41,189 bases of DNA from positions 1 through 41,189 of IMG/VR virus record IMGVR_UViG_3300042314_001246. The stretch is one strand, 5' to 3'. The DNA comes from a virus. Positions 27,873 to 35,595 of this stretch are shown piece after piece (position 1 is the stretch's first letter; each line of letters opens with the position of its first letter). A program made the position numbers and the translations under genes. A model generated the notes under the pieces. It was given only the letters and a program-made list of their open reading frames with translations, did not search any database and had not been told where the DNA came from.

Positions 27873-28769
27873 CTAAAAGATCGCAGCCCCGGCGACCAGA
27901 CCTCCGGCGCCTATTGCCGATCCTCCGAGCTGGCCCAACATGGCAGTGTTGGCTGCGCCGGTAGCCGCGTTGTTATTGGCCCAGGAGTTGTAGCGTGAGT
28001 CGAGCATGTTGGCGTTGAAGGTGGCGACGTTGCCTGCCATGCCGAGAGCCTGGTTGTAGGTATTGCCGATCATCTGGCCGGACTGTCCCTGGATGCCGCT
28101 GCCGAGCTGGATGCCCTGACCGAGCGCACGCTGATACGGATCGAGGTTGACCAGCGCATTGGCCCCGGCGAAGCCAAGGTTGGAGGCATTCTGGAAGGCG
28201 CCGCCTGCTTGACCATAGAGGTTGGCGGTGTTGCCGAGCATGCCTTGGGCGACTCCGGCATTCTGGAGGCGCTGCTGGTAGCGGCCGGTGGCATAGGCGT
28301 CACGGTTCAGGATCTCGGCGGCGGCGGCCCCGGAGCCGACCCCGAGACCGCGTGCGGAATAGGCACCGCGGGCTGCTTGGGAGGCATTGCGGATCTCCTC
28401 GGCTGAGAGGGATTTCCCGAGAGCCAGTTCCTCGGCGGCTTGGCGCGAGGCCAGGTTCCCGAGTGACGCCGAGGTGTCGCCCAGGGCATTGATCCGGTTT
28501 CCGGTCTCGGTCAGCGCATTAGCTCCGGCCTGATAGGTCTGGTCGATGACCCCCTTGGCCTGGCGGGTGTAGTCGTTGTTGAGATTTGCGGCCAGCCGGG
28601 AGACCGTTCCGAGCTGGAGGGCTTCCAGCTTGGGGTAGGCCGCGATCTGGGAGTTGAGCTGAGAGCGGTAGGCGTCGGCGCTGGCCTTGGCCGAGGAGGC
28701 CATGAGCTTCTCGTAGTCGAGGGGTTGTGCTTGTGGAGGGGGTGTCCCTCCGCCTGATGATCCGCCCAT
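27873..28769 (-). CDS. Internal virion / DNA-ejection-like protein (298 aa)
   Basis: It has a Gly/Pro-rich start (MGGSSGGGTPPPQAQPLDYE) and long alanine-rich helices (TRQAKGVIDQTYQAGANALT; NLASRQAAEELALGKSLSAE). The C-terminus is Gly/Asn/Ala-rich and hydrophobic (GGSAIGAGGLVAGAAIF). This is typical of podovirus ejection proteins that form a channel across the envelope. It precedes the PAPS-reductase gene by one base. Confidence 0.75.
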   Translation of the reverse strand: MGGSSGGGTPPPQAQPLDYEKLMASSAKASADAYRSQLNSQIAAYPKLEALQLGTVSRLAANLNNDYTRQAKGVIDQTYQAGANALTETGNRINALGDTSASLGNLASRQAAEELALGKSLSAEEIRNASQAARGAYSARGLGVGSGAAAAEILNRDAYATGRYQQRLQNAGVAQGMLGNTANLYGQAGGAFQNASNLGFAGANALVNLDPYQRALGQGIQLGSGIQGQSGQMIGNTYNQALGMAGNVATFNANMLDSRYNSWANNNAATGAANTAMLGQLGGSAIGAGGLVAGAAIF

Positions 28770-28771
28770 GG

Positions 28772-28811
28772 TATTAGGTGATAGGGGTTAGGTAATGGGT
28801 GATAAGGGCTG
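28772..28811. repeat. GGTGATAGGGGTTAGG micro-repeat at a gene junction
   Basis: The tract GGTGATAGGGGTTAGGTAAT continues GGGTGATAAGGG. It covers the last codons (PLSPIT) of the 28788-29162 gene and the leader of the 27873-28769 gene. Confidence 0.5.
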
Positions 28812-29162
28812 ATACCCGACCTTGCGGGCAAAGCGATCCCACCGGTAGGCATGGATCTTGAATCCATTGTTCCGGCGGAAGAGGATCCAGTCGTGGGGAT
28901 GGGGAGCGACTTGAAGGAGCAGAGCCAAGGTTGAGGGTTGAGGGTCGAACGTCGAAGGCTGAATGACCGCCAGCTCCACGAACCAGGCATTTGGTGGACC
29001 CTTGAGGATCTCCATCCTGTTCCAGCAGACCTCGCTCGCCAGCATGAAGGCTGAGCGGGTGGAATAGACCAGCCCACACGACAAGTGCCAGCCCAACCGC
29101 TCCTCGAAGGGAACGGTCGAATGATCCTGCCACCATGTGCGTGCCGTGTCCCATGGGAGCAT
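28788..29162 (-). CDS. Hypothetical protein interrupted by a micro-repeat (124 aa)
   Basis: The N-terminal half (MLPWDTARTWWQDHSTVPFE; RSAFMLASEVCWNRMEILKG) and the C-terminal part (HPHDWILFRRNNGFKIHAYR) look like one folded domain. Between them lies VIQPSTFDPQPSTLA, encoded by the CCTCAACCCTCAACC tract at 28921-28955. The start overlaps the fibre gene stop by one base (TAATG). Small proteins of this kind are often found between fibre and ejection genes; function unknown. Confidence 0.65.
   Translation of the reverse strand: MLPWDTARTWWQDHSTVPFEERLGWHLSCGLVYSTRSAFMLASEVCWNRMEILKGPPNAWFVELAVIQPSTFDPQPSTLALLLQVAPHPHDWILFRRNNGFKIHAYRWDRFARKVGYQPLSPIT
28921..28955. repeat. GGTTGAGGGTCGAACGTCGA micro-repeat inside a gene
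   Basis: It belongs to the GTCGAG family of 5112-5143 and carries a GGTTGAGGGTTGAGG extension. It is read in frame in the 28788-29162 gene, interrupting what looks like a single domain. Confidence 0.55.
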
Positions 29163-29815
29163 TACCAGTTGCCAAAGATGACGACGCAGGCCGTGTTGGG
29201 GTTCTCGGGTCCAGCGGACGTGTCCAGAAAACTGACCCGCACGGAAGTGGTCGTGACCATTGTTGCCGCCGCTCCGGCCCTGATGACGGAGAGCGCATTA
29301 TTGGCTGCACCCTGAGCAGTCACCATGACCGCGTAGTTGGCATTCGGGAATGCCGAGCTGAACGTGACCGTGAAGTCCCCGTTGGCGTTTTTGGTGATCG
29401 TCGAGACGTTGTGGCTCGAACGGATCGTGGCGGCGGTGGGTGTTCCGAGGGTGTAGGTTCCGGCGCCGTTGAAGTTGACCCACGCCTTGGCCAGACCGTT
29501 GGATGCTGGTGACGAGAGACCCGAGGCATTGCCCGTGACAGTGCCTGTCAGGTTGGCCGTGATGGTTCCGGAGCTGATTGTGCCGGTCGTGGAGATCGCA
29601 GTGGATCCTCCGATCGTGCCGGAGGTGATGGCATTGCCGCTCACCTTGCCCGCGGTGGAGATCGCTGCGAGCTTGCTGTCAGCAATCGCCGCCGTGGCCG
29701 AGATGTCGGCATTCACGATCTGGGTCACGGTCGCGCTATCAACCAGGTTGTTGAGCTTGGTAGGAGTGACGACTTCGCCGGAGACGAAGGTGCGGCCTTT
29801 GGTGACGGTTGCCAT
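29162..29815 (-). CDS. Tail fibre-like protein (217 aa)
   Basis: MATVTKGRTFVSGEVVTPTK followed by LNNLVDSATVTQIVNADI is the standard start of short phage tail fibres. A repeat-rich beta-helical region (GNAITSGTIGGSTAISTTGT; SSGTITANLTGTVTGNASG) follows, and then a compact C-terminal domain from about residue 105 (AKAWVNFNGAGTYTLGTPTA to VVIFGNW) likely to contact the host. It would be a receptor-binding fibre or tail-tip protein. Confidence 0.8.
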   Translation of the reverse strand: MATVTKGRTFVSGEVVTPTKLNNLVDSATVTQIVNADISATAAIADSKLAAISTAGKVSGNAITSGTIGGSTAISTTGTISSGTITANLTGTVTGNASGLSSPASNGLAKAWVNFNGAGTYTLGTPTAATIRSSHNVSTITKNANGDFTVTFSSAFPNANYAVMVTAQGAANNALSVIRAGAAATMVTTTSVRVSFLDTSAGPENPNTACVVIFGNW

Positions 29816-29820
29816 GAGGG

Positions 29821-29906
29821 GAAAAGTGAAAGGTTAGAAAGTGAAAAGTGAAAAGGTAGGATCAGTAGGGAATCTTCTCTGCGCCTCTGCGCCTCAGCGC
29901 AAGAAC
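29821..29906. repeat. Two micro-repeats in the gap before the fibre gene
   Basis: Bases 29821-29856 hold GAAAAGTGAAAGGTTAGAAA and its continuation, matching 32755-32783 and the start of the 6154-6453 gene. Bases 29874-29902 hold CTTCTCTGCGCCTCTGCGCC, matching 5152-5185. The gap 29816-29907 contains no gene. Confidence 0.65.
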
Positions 29907-29907
29907 C

Positions 29908-31791
29908 TCATTCTTCGGTCCTCGTGCCGGTCTTCGGCAGTCCGTCCACCGTGGCCTCGGCGGTGATGGCTCTTAGGATCGGCCTTCCTGATGTCGTCCT
30001 CCACCTGAGATCCAGCATGTTTGCATTCCTGCGGATCGGCCCCTTGACTGTGTAATCTTCCAGTGAGATCCCGTTATTTGTCAAGCTCAGGATCTGGAAA
30101 TCCGCGTCCGGATCGGTCGTCACCGCGTCCATGGCGGCGCTGGCCCCTGCTGGGAGCACGACCGAGGCGATGGTCCGGGTCATCCGCTTCCCGGTGAGCG
30201 AGCCGAATCCATACCGGCGGGTGAGGAGTTCCCCTTCCACGACATAGGTGCCGCTGCCGCTGGTCTGATCATCGAGCCCGCTCTCATATTCGTCCAGCAG
30301 GTAGAGCCTCCCGTTGCGGCTGGAGGCATAGAGTCGGCGCTCCGTGCCGTAGTCCGAGACCACGAGCTGATCCAGGCTGAAGGCATAGCTGTCCTGGCTC
30401 TCCCATGCCTCATTGAGCATGTTGTAGATGAAGAGCGTGTTGGGATTGTCGGAGGGCGTCCCATTGGCCAGCTTGGTCGGGACGGCCAGGTAGTAGCGGT
30501 TGTTGAAGAAGACCCCGTTGGAGAGCCCCACGGCCGGGACATTGATGTCACCCAGTAGATCGGCGATCGGATCGGAGAGTGGCTTGGTGTTGCCTCGCAG
30601 CTTGAGGTCGAACTGATTGTCGAGCCGGTAGATCCCGCTATCCGAGAGGAAGAAAACATAGACCCCCGCCGTGGCGATGGAGCGCCGGGCGCAGCAGCCG
30701 ATTTCATTGGTCAGGAGCTGGAGCGAGGAGGCGGCCGGGTCGATCGAGATCCCATCGGCATCCATGACGGCGGTCGCCAGCCAGATCGACTTCCGGCAGA
30801 AGACCAGCACCTGACCCTCTGCGTAGGGATGGAGCGCCACGATCTGGTCATTGGATCCCGCATTCGCCCGGAAGGATTTCAGGAGCGGATCATAGGTCTC
30901 GGCATCGAGGACGTCTGAGATCAGCACCTCGTCACGGTTCCGGGCCAGCAGGAGCTGGTTGTTCGTGTAGGTCACGATGGAGGCCGAGGGCATCCGGGAG
31001 AAGGTCTCGCCCGCGGGATGGGTCCCGAGTCCCACGCGGGCAAAGTTACCGCTTCCTCCATCCCAGACCAGGGGAGGGCAGACCCGCCGGGCAAAGGCCA
31101 CACCCGTCGAGGGGGTGACGGTTCCGGAGGGAACGGCAAAGGTGAATGTCGTGGGCGTCGGGACGGAGGCAACTAGGAAGTCGGCGCCGTAGCCCGCCTG
31201 ATCGCTTCCGAAGATCCTCACCACCTGACCGGCCGCATAGCCATGGGCCGTTGGCGTGGTGGCGGTGGCGGTGCCTGTCGTCTGCGTGATCGAGGTGAGC
31301 CGGTATTCAGGCTCATCGCGCCAGCGCAGGAGATAGAGCCGGTCAAAGGCTTGGATCAGCGAGACATCATCGCCGGGCAGGATCTGCTCGGAGACGGGAG
31401 AGGTGGGATAGCTCTTGGTGACAAGGCTGGCACCCTCCCTCCAGAGATAGGCCGCGTCGGGTCCGGCCAGGACGATGTATTCGTTGGAGTCATCCAGGCG
31501 CGGCGAGGAGTAGAGACCGGCTGCAAAGACACCCCCCGAGTAGGTGGAGCGGACGATCGGACCCGTCACCTCATCACCCAGGGTGAAGTCGAGGACCAGC
31601 TCCGTCTCACCGGCAGCGATGGCATCGGCCAGGCGCTTGGCCCCCTTGCGTGTCTGGGCCACGCCCCGGTCGAGCCTCATGTTGACCGCGAGCTGGACCA
31701 TCCCCTCCTTGAGCTGGAGAGGGTTGATGCGGGAGGCCATGCCGGTGAAGCCAGCATCGCCTTCGCGTGTTGTTTGATTATCTAAACTCAT
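29908..31791 (-). CDS. Beta-propeller tail nozzle-like protein (627 aa)
   Basis: It begins with a domain typical of podovirus nozzle proteins (SRINPLQLKEGMVQLAVNMR, then GVAQTRKGAKRLADAI). Repeated blades follow: VLAGPDAAYLWREGASLVTK, DDVSLIQAFDRLYLLRWRDE, NNQLLLARNRDEVLISDVLD, GQVLVFCRKSIWLAT, GIYRLDNQFDLKLRG, LPRRYGFGSLTGK-like end regions. An insert near 165-225 (TTPTAHGYAAGQVVRIFGSD) resembles a small Ig-like or ubiquitin-activating-type fold. The length fits the tail hub/nozzle of P22- or SU10-like phages. Its start overlaps a 29-codon frame inside the repeat at 31808-31883. Confidence 0.8.
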   Translation of the reverse strand: MSLDNQTTREGDAGFTGMASRINPLQLKEGMVQLAVNMRLDRGVAQTRKGAKRLADAIAAGETELVLDFTLGDEVTGPIVRSTYSGGVFAAGLYSSPRLDDSNEYIVLAGPDAAYLWREGASLVTKSYPTSPVSEQILPGDDVSLIQAFDRLYLLRWRDEPEYRLTSITQTTGTATATTPTAHGYAAGQVVRIFGSDQAGYGADFLVASVPTPTTFTFAVPSGTVTPSTGVAFARRVCPPLVWDGGSGNFARVGLGTHPAGETFSRMPSASIVTYTNNQLLLARNRDEVLISDVLDAETYDPLLKSFRANAGSNDQIVALHPYAEGQVLVFCRKSIWLATAVMDADGISIDPAASSLQLLTNEIGCCARRSIATAGVYVFFLSDSGIYRLDNQFDLKLRGNTKPLSDPIADLLGDINVPAVGLSNGVFFNNRYYLAVPTKLANGTPSDNPNTLFIYNMLNEAWESQDSYAFSLDQLVVSDYGTERRLYASSRNGRLYLLDEYESGLDDQTSGSGTYVVEGELLTRRYGFGSLTGKRMTRTIASVVLPAGASAAMDAVTTDPDADFQILSLTNNGISLEDYTVKGPIRRNANMLDLRWRTTSGRPILRAITAEATVDGLPKTGTRTEE

Positions 31792-31877
31792 AGGGAAGGA
31801 GAGAGGGATTTACCATGGAGATCATGGAGGGCATGAAGAGGAGACCGGCAGGCCTTCATGATCTTGATGTTCTTCAT
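31788..31877 (-). CDS. Possible 29-residue leader peptide in a hairpin repeat
   Basis: MKNIKIMKACRSPLHALHDL and nine further residues end in TGA that overlaps the ATG of the propeller gene as ATGA. The frame lies wholly within the MKxMK hairpin repeat. The other repeat copies encode only nine residues here (MKHMKSIKD, MKSMKLMKD, MKSMKPIKD). It could act as a translational coupler; equally it could be a chance product of repeat structure. Confidence 0.3.
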   Translation of the reverse strand: MKNIKIMKACRSPLHALHDLHGKSLSPSL

Positions 31878-31883
31878 GGTGAA
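31808..31883. repeat. ATGAAG hairpin repeat, copy 1
   Basis: ACCATGGAGATCATGGAGGG on the left and CATGATCTTGATGTTCTTCA on the right can pair. On the minus strand each arm reads as spaced ATGAAG/CATGAAG words. Related copies are at 35493-35577, 36327-36393 and 38489-38573, always just upstream of a structural gene. Confidence 0.7.
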
Positions 31884-31886
31884 TGA

Positions 31887-32336
31887 TCAGACCACCGATT
31901 TACCGTCGGCGACGCGCTCGCGCATTTCGGCGAGGGTCAGGCCGGTGCGCCACTGGATGTGGGGCTCATCGACAAACTTCCAGTTGCCTCCCCATTCGAG
32001 CTGGGGATAGATCTCCACGACCTTGCCAATCTCGCGGTAGAACGAGGATTCTCCCAGGTAGCGTCCGTCCGGGAGGAAGAGCCCGACATCGACGGCGATT
32101 CCGAAGTTGTGGAGCGACTGGCCGCCGCGGGCCTTGGTCACGATCGGTCCGGGCTTGGTCCTGCCTTGAGCATAGAGAGCATCCTGCTCCGCATAGGTGC
32201 GGGTGCCCGCGATGTAACGGACGGCGACGCCTCGCTCTTGGAAATGCTTCTTGAGCGCGACGAGACAGTTCGTGAAGACCGACCGCACCTTGGAATTCAG
32301 CGTGTCGATGTTCTTCTGGCTGCGAGCGTCGATCAT
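31887..32336 (-). CDS. Endolysin: M15 peptidase (L-Ala-D-Glu peptidase type)
   Basis: VRYIAGTRTYAEQDALYAQG, then GGQSLHNFGIAVDVGLF, then WGGNWKFVDEPHIQW, show the VanY/M15 zinc-peptidase motifs (His about 75, Asp about 82, His about 125). The length (149 aa) and the SxHxxGxAxD pattern match the L-alanyl-D-glutamate endopeptidases of phages. It should cut peptidoglycan stem peptides at lysis. It starts at 32336 by ATGA overlap with the holin gene; a longer start at 32363 would overlap the holin more deeply. Confidence 0.9.
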   Translation of the reverse strand: MIDARSQKNIDTLNSKVRSVFTNCLVALKKHFQERGVAVRYIAGTRTYAEQDALYAQGRTKPGPIVTKARGGQSLHNFGIAVDVGLFLPDGRYLGESSFYREIGKVVEIYPQLEWGGNWKFVDEPHIQWRTGLTLAEMRERVADGKSVV

Positions 32337-32737
32337 TTGGCTACTCCTTTTACCTTTTCCCATGAGCGGAATCCGCCCAGTCCGAGCAGGCCGAACAACA
32401 CGGTGTTAAGCGCATCGTGGTCGAGTGCAACGACCGGCGCGGGCTGCTTGGTGTAGAGCGTGTAGAAGAATGAGAATCCCGGCTGACCGACGAACTGCCA
32501 GGCAAAGGCCCCGGCACAGACCCATCCCACGCAGGGGCGCCACCCGCTGACAAAAATGTTGGAGTTTGCCGCCTCCGTGTTGTTGATCTCCGCCTGTGAC
32601 TTGGCGGCATCTGCCTCGATCTGGATCAACTGCTGTTGAAGCTCGGCTTGGATCTTGATCTGTGCGTCCCGGTCGGGGATGAACTTGTTCACGATTCCGC
32701 CGATCGTTGTCACCATCTGTGGAATATCCCAGGTCAT
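32333..32737 (-). CDS. Holin of three-helix (GTA-type) family (134 aa)
   Basis: An N-terminal helical part (AQIKIQAELQQQLIQIEADA; SQAEINNTEAANSN) precedes the hallmark ARPFIGW-like segment, here GWRPCVGWVCAGAFAWQFVG. A second hydrophobic helix FSFFYTLYTK and a third LNTVLFGLLGLGGFRSWEKV follow. This is the layout of the GTA_holin_3TM family. It would form the membrane lesions that release the downstream endolysin. Confidence 0.88.
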   Translation of the reverse strand: MTWDIPQMVTTIGGIVNKFIPDRDAQIKIQAELQQQLIQIEADAAKSQAEINNTEAANSNIFVSGWRPCVGWVCAGAFAWQFVGQPGFSFFYTLYTKQPAPVVALDHDALNTVLFGLLGLGGFRSWEKVKGVAK

Positions 32738-32885
32738 GTGGATAGGGGAGGTTAAAAAGTGAAAAGGTTAGAAAGTGAAAAGCGGAACCTGAAGAGCCTC
32801 AGTCATTCTTCATTTCCCTGAGTGGTGCCCCGGACGGATCGTCATCGGACGCAGGGGGTTCCGACTCCCCGCCCGAGGCAAAGTG
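32738..32885. other. Intergenic gap with micro-repeat and tmRNA-3'-like hairpin
   Basis: No gene was found. Bases 32755-32783 are the AAAGTGAAAAGGTTAGAAAG micro-repeat. On the plus strand 32826-32880 can fold: TGCCCCGG with CCGAGGCA, and GGGG with CCCC around TTCCGAC. The run ATCGGACGCAGGGGG and its following bases recall the 3' end of tmRNA or tRNA genes but lacks CCA and has an extra C in the T loop. It may be a decayed RNA fragment or a terminator-like structure. Confidence 0.4.
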
Positions 32886-33164
32886 TTATTTGGCCAGGAT
32901 CCGGTCCTCTATCCGACGGGTCCTCATGTCGATCTGGGTGAGCGTCGCCATGGCGGCAGCCAGCACCTCGCGGCGCTGGGCGGCCTCGGACTGGAGCTCG
33001 GTCAGGCGTGCATCCTGTGATTCGTTCAGCTTCTCGACCCGCTCCATGCGGAGGGGGAGTGCCGAGTAGAGGGAGAGAAATGTCCAGAGCGCAGCGGCCC
33101 CGGAGCAAGCCGCAACAAGGGAGATGACCAGGGTGAGAGGGTGAGGGAGAGGGGTCGAGTTCAT
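32886..33164 (-). CDS. Membrane-anchored coiled coil, possible inner spanin (92 aa)
   Basis: MNSTPLPHPLTLVISLVAAC plus SGAAALWTFLSLYSALPL gives one N-terminal transmembrane segment. After it comes a periplasmic coiled coil (RMERVEKLNESQDARLTELQ; RREVLAAAMATLTQIDMRTR). Such N-in topology with a long coiled coil is that of i-spanins, and the gene sits two bases-scale from holin and lysin. No outer spanin lipoprotein was recognised nearby, so the assignment is tentative. Confidence 0.55.
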   Translation of the reverse strand: MNSTPLPHPLTLVISLVAACSGAAALWTFLSLYSALPLRMERVEKLNESQDARLTELQSEAAQRREVLAAAMATLTQIDMRTRRIEDRILAK

Positions 33165-33170
33165 GGAAGG

Positions 33171-33488
33171 TTAGAAACCGATTGCTGATTTCAGCTTGGT
33201 CAGCAGACCGGGTGAGTCAGAAGATGGAGGCGCGGAGATGGGAGGTTCGATAACCTCCGTGATCCAGTCTGGAAGCGGAGCGTCCGCAGGGTCGAGGAGT
33301 GCCTGCCACTCGTAGTAGAGAGGCTCGCCGACTGGTTGCTCAAATCCGCTCTCGTCCTTTGCGTAGGAGTCATAGACTGCTGAGGGGACGATATTGACTC
33401 CCCAGACGGGACGGCATGGCGAAGGGTTCATCCATAGCCAAGGCAGGTCGCTTGCGTCTTGGAGAGTTGTCGCTCGGAAGGTTCTCAT
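33171..33488 (-). CDS. Hypothetical protein of tail/lysis region (105 aa)
   Basis: MRTFRATTLQDASDLPWLWM, later VPSAVYDSYAKDESGFEQPV and YYEWQALLDPADAPLPDWIT, then a Ser/Pro linker and a short terminal helix LLTKLKSAIGF. The start at 33488 lies one base after the stop of the receptor-binding gene; an upstream in-frame ATG at 33548 would overlap that gene. Function unknown. Confidence 0.65.
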   Translation of the reverse strand: MRTFRATTLQDASDLPWLWMNPSPCRPVWGVNIVPSAVYDSYAKDESGFEQPVGEPLYYEWQALLDPADAPLPDWITEVIEPPISAPPSSDSPGLLTKLKSAIGF

Positions 33489-33489
33489 G

Positions 33490-34845
33490 TTAAGGAAGGC
33501 CGAGGCCGAGGCCGAGCGTCTGGCGGTAGAGGGCGTATAGTGCGGCATTTTGACCAGACGTTACTTGAGTATTGATCCAAGCAAAAAACGGGTAAACTCC
33601 TCCGATTGATGTTCCATTACTTCCAAACAAAGCCAAGGATAGGCCGCTGGAATTGCCCAACGTTGTTGCAGTTGATGAGAGTCCGGAATCGTTGTTAATA
33701 TATCCAACAAATGCATTAGTGGCACCTTTCGTGATGTTCACCCAATGCGCTATTTGATTGTTTGTAGGATTTGTTACTATAGATGGGGTGCTTCCAAATT
33801 GATCGAACGTGCCGTAGGTGCCATTGGTGGAGGTTGTGGCCTGAATTACGTTCGTTGCGGCGTTTGTCCCAATCATTCGCACATTAGTTCCGGAGGGAAT
33901 ATTCCCTACACCAATGCCAGAATAAGCCCCTATTGTTGCATAATTAAACGGAACTGTGGTCTGAACATGCGAGTTGCTTGTCGTTGCAACCATCCCATTC
34001 GCCCCCCAAGTCGGAGCATTAACCAGAGTCCCATTGAACTGACCCAGCCCACCAAGTGAGAATGCCGTAGTGCCGCCCCCTGCATTCTGACTGCTCCGCA
34101 GAGGCCAACACACCATGCTATTCCACAAGCCGAGGCTCTTGATCCCGCGCACGAAGTCGCTGATCAGTCGGCGTGAGTCGGTAAAGGCTACCGCTTGAGT
34201 CACCGCTGTTGATGTCGTGGGCACATAAACCGAAACGGTCGATCCTGTTTCAAATTGCGCTCCCCAAAGATAGAGTCCGCTCGTTCCATCCCCGGCGTAG
34301 ACATCGCTCGTTCCGTTATGCAGGGAGGGGTAGGCGGGATTGAATGCCTGCGTTGATCTTGCTGGCCCCGTCACGGAACAGCGGAACCACCCATTGCCGA
34401 CATTCGTCATTGTTGCCGTTCCAATCTCGGTCACAAATGTTCCTGCGGCGAGATTGAATGTTGCCGCCGCCGCGATCGCCGCATCGTAGTTTAGCCTTAA
34501 CCAACGAGTGCCGGTGGCTAATTTTGCATAGATGGAAAAGGTGTAGACGACACCTATCGTTGTGGGAGGCTGCCCATAGATCCGATGCACTCCCGTTGTC
34601 GTGTTCTCGACTAGGACATTAGCCGTTGTTCCACCGAGGGGGTCAGTTGTTGCGGAAGTTGTGCTGACCGCGACATTTTGATGCGGAGTCCATTGATTAA
34701 ATGATTGTGACCACAACGCAAGATTCGTCACATAGGCACTCGGCGTCTGGGTGCCGCTCGCAATCCCGGCACGGGAGAAGTAGGCCAGGGCGTCGGGGTC
34801 CTGGCCGCTCCGCAGGATGATGTTGGTTCCCGTGGAGAGGGGCAT
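33490..34845 (-). CDS. Receptor-binding/spike protein with carbohydrate-binding-like module (451 aa)
   Basis: Residues about 40-215 (LALWSQSFNQWTPHQNVAVS; GVVYTFSIYAKLATGTRWLR; GLYLWGAQFETGSTVSVYVP) match the jelly-roll carbohydrate-binding module common in phage spikes and tail fibres. The C-terminal half (ARVGLGTNIPSG-like text; NQIAHWVNITKGATNAFVGY) resembles a LamG-like second lectin domain. The gene is less GC-rich than its neighbours, a mark of modular exchange in host-recognition genes. It probably binds a surface glycan. Confidence 0.75.
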   Translation of the reverse strand: MPLSTGTNIILRSGQDPDALAYFSRAGIASGTQTPSAYVTNLALWSQSFNQWTPHQNVAVSTTSATTDPLGGTTANVLVENTTTGVHRIYGQPPTTIGVVYTFSIYAKLATGTRWLRLNYDAAIAAAATFNLAAGTFVTEIGTATMTNVGNGWFRCSVTGPARSTQAFNPAYPSLHNGTSDVYAGDGTSGLYLWGAQFETGSTVSVYVPTTSTAVTQAVAFTDSRRLISDFVRGIKSLGLWNSMVCWPLRSSQNAGGGTTAFSLGGLGQFNGTLVNAPTWGANGMVATTSNSHVQTTVPFNYATIGAYSGIGVGNIPSGTNVRMIGTNAATNVIQATTSTNGTYGTFDQFGSTPSIVTNPTNNQIAHWVNITKGATNAFVGYINNDSGLSSTATTLGNSSGLSLALFGSNGTSIGGVYPFFAWINTQVTSGQNAALYALYRQTLGLGLGLP

Positions 34846-34848
34846 GGA

Positions 34849-35457
34849 CTAGGCGAGCTGGGTCTTGAGCGAGAAGAAGAACCCTTGGCCGCTAGTCGGC
34901 GTGAAGGCCGCGCGGACTTCAGGCACCACCCAGAGCGAGGTCGATCCGCTTGCCAGCTTGAAGGGGAGCGAACTGCCAGATCCCGAGAAGGATCCCATCG
35001 TGTAGGCCGAGTCACCGCTGCCGGAGGTCTGCCATCCGCCGAAGTCGATGAAGCCGATCCGCGAGGCCCTGGTGGCCCAGAGGCCTGGGGTTGTCGAGGA
35101 CCATGAGGTGTTCTGATCGGCCGCACTGACCGCGTCGGTCGTGTAGAGATGGAGCCTGATGGTGGCGCTGAAGCTGGCCTGATTGGTCAGGCCGCGGGCC
35201 GCGACGATATAGCCCGATCCCCCGGCGACCGGGATGACGTTGGCGAAGCTCTGTGAGGTGGCGGCATTCGCCCGGATGACCCCGCCCGCGGTGTAGGCTG
35301 TCGTGTTGGCTGCACGGGTGAAATCGAGGGACGAGATCAGGATAGGCGAGAAGTTTGAGGCGGTCGCAGAGACAACCAGGTTGCCGGAGGCATCGGCCCG
35401 GAAGGGGATGTTTCCATTGGCGGACTTGCCGACGATCAGTGTGGAGGGATTGCTCAT
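34849..35457 (-). CDS. Tail/appendage protein (202 aa)
   Basis: The sequence is beta-rich throughout: STLIVGKSANGNIPFRADAS, YTAGGVIRANAATSQSFANV, GSGYIVAARGLTNQASFSAT and FTPTSGQGFFFSLKTQLA at the end. It resembles accessory head or tail decoration proteins with a jelly-roll fold seen next to spike genes. It starts after the repeat at 35493-35577. No exact family assigned. Confidence 0.7.
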   Translation of the reverse strand: MSNPSTLIVGKSANGNIPFRADASGNLVVSATASNFSPILISSLDFTRAANTTAYTAGGVIRANAATSQSFANVIPVAGGSGYIVAARGLTNQASFSATIRLHLYTTDAVSAADQNTSWSSTTPGLWATRASRIGFIDFGGWQTSGSGDSAYTMGSFSGSGSSLPFKLASGSTSLWVVPEVRAAFTPTSGQGFFFSLKTQLA

Positions 35458-35492
35458 AGTGATATGGGGTGGGTTATGGGGAGGGGTGAAGG

Positions 35493-35577
35493 GGATTTAC
35501 CATGGAGATCATGGAGAGCATGAAGAGGAGAGGTGATCTGGTTAGTCCTTGATGGACTTCATGTGCTTCATGGTGAG
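35493..35577. repeat. ATGAAG hairpin repeat, copy 2
   Basis: The left arm ACCATGGAGATCATGGAGAG and the right arm CTTCATGTGCTTCATGGTGA are inverted around AGAGGAGAGGTGATCTGGTT. GGTTAGTCCTTGATGG is shared with copy 4. It fills most of the gap 35458-35595 between the adaptor and appendage genes. Confidence 0.75.
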
Positions 35578-35595
35578 GTTTCTCATTTCTGATTC

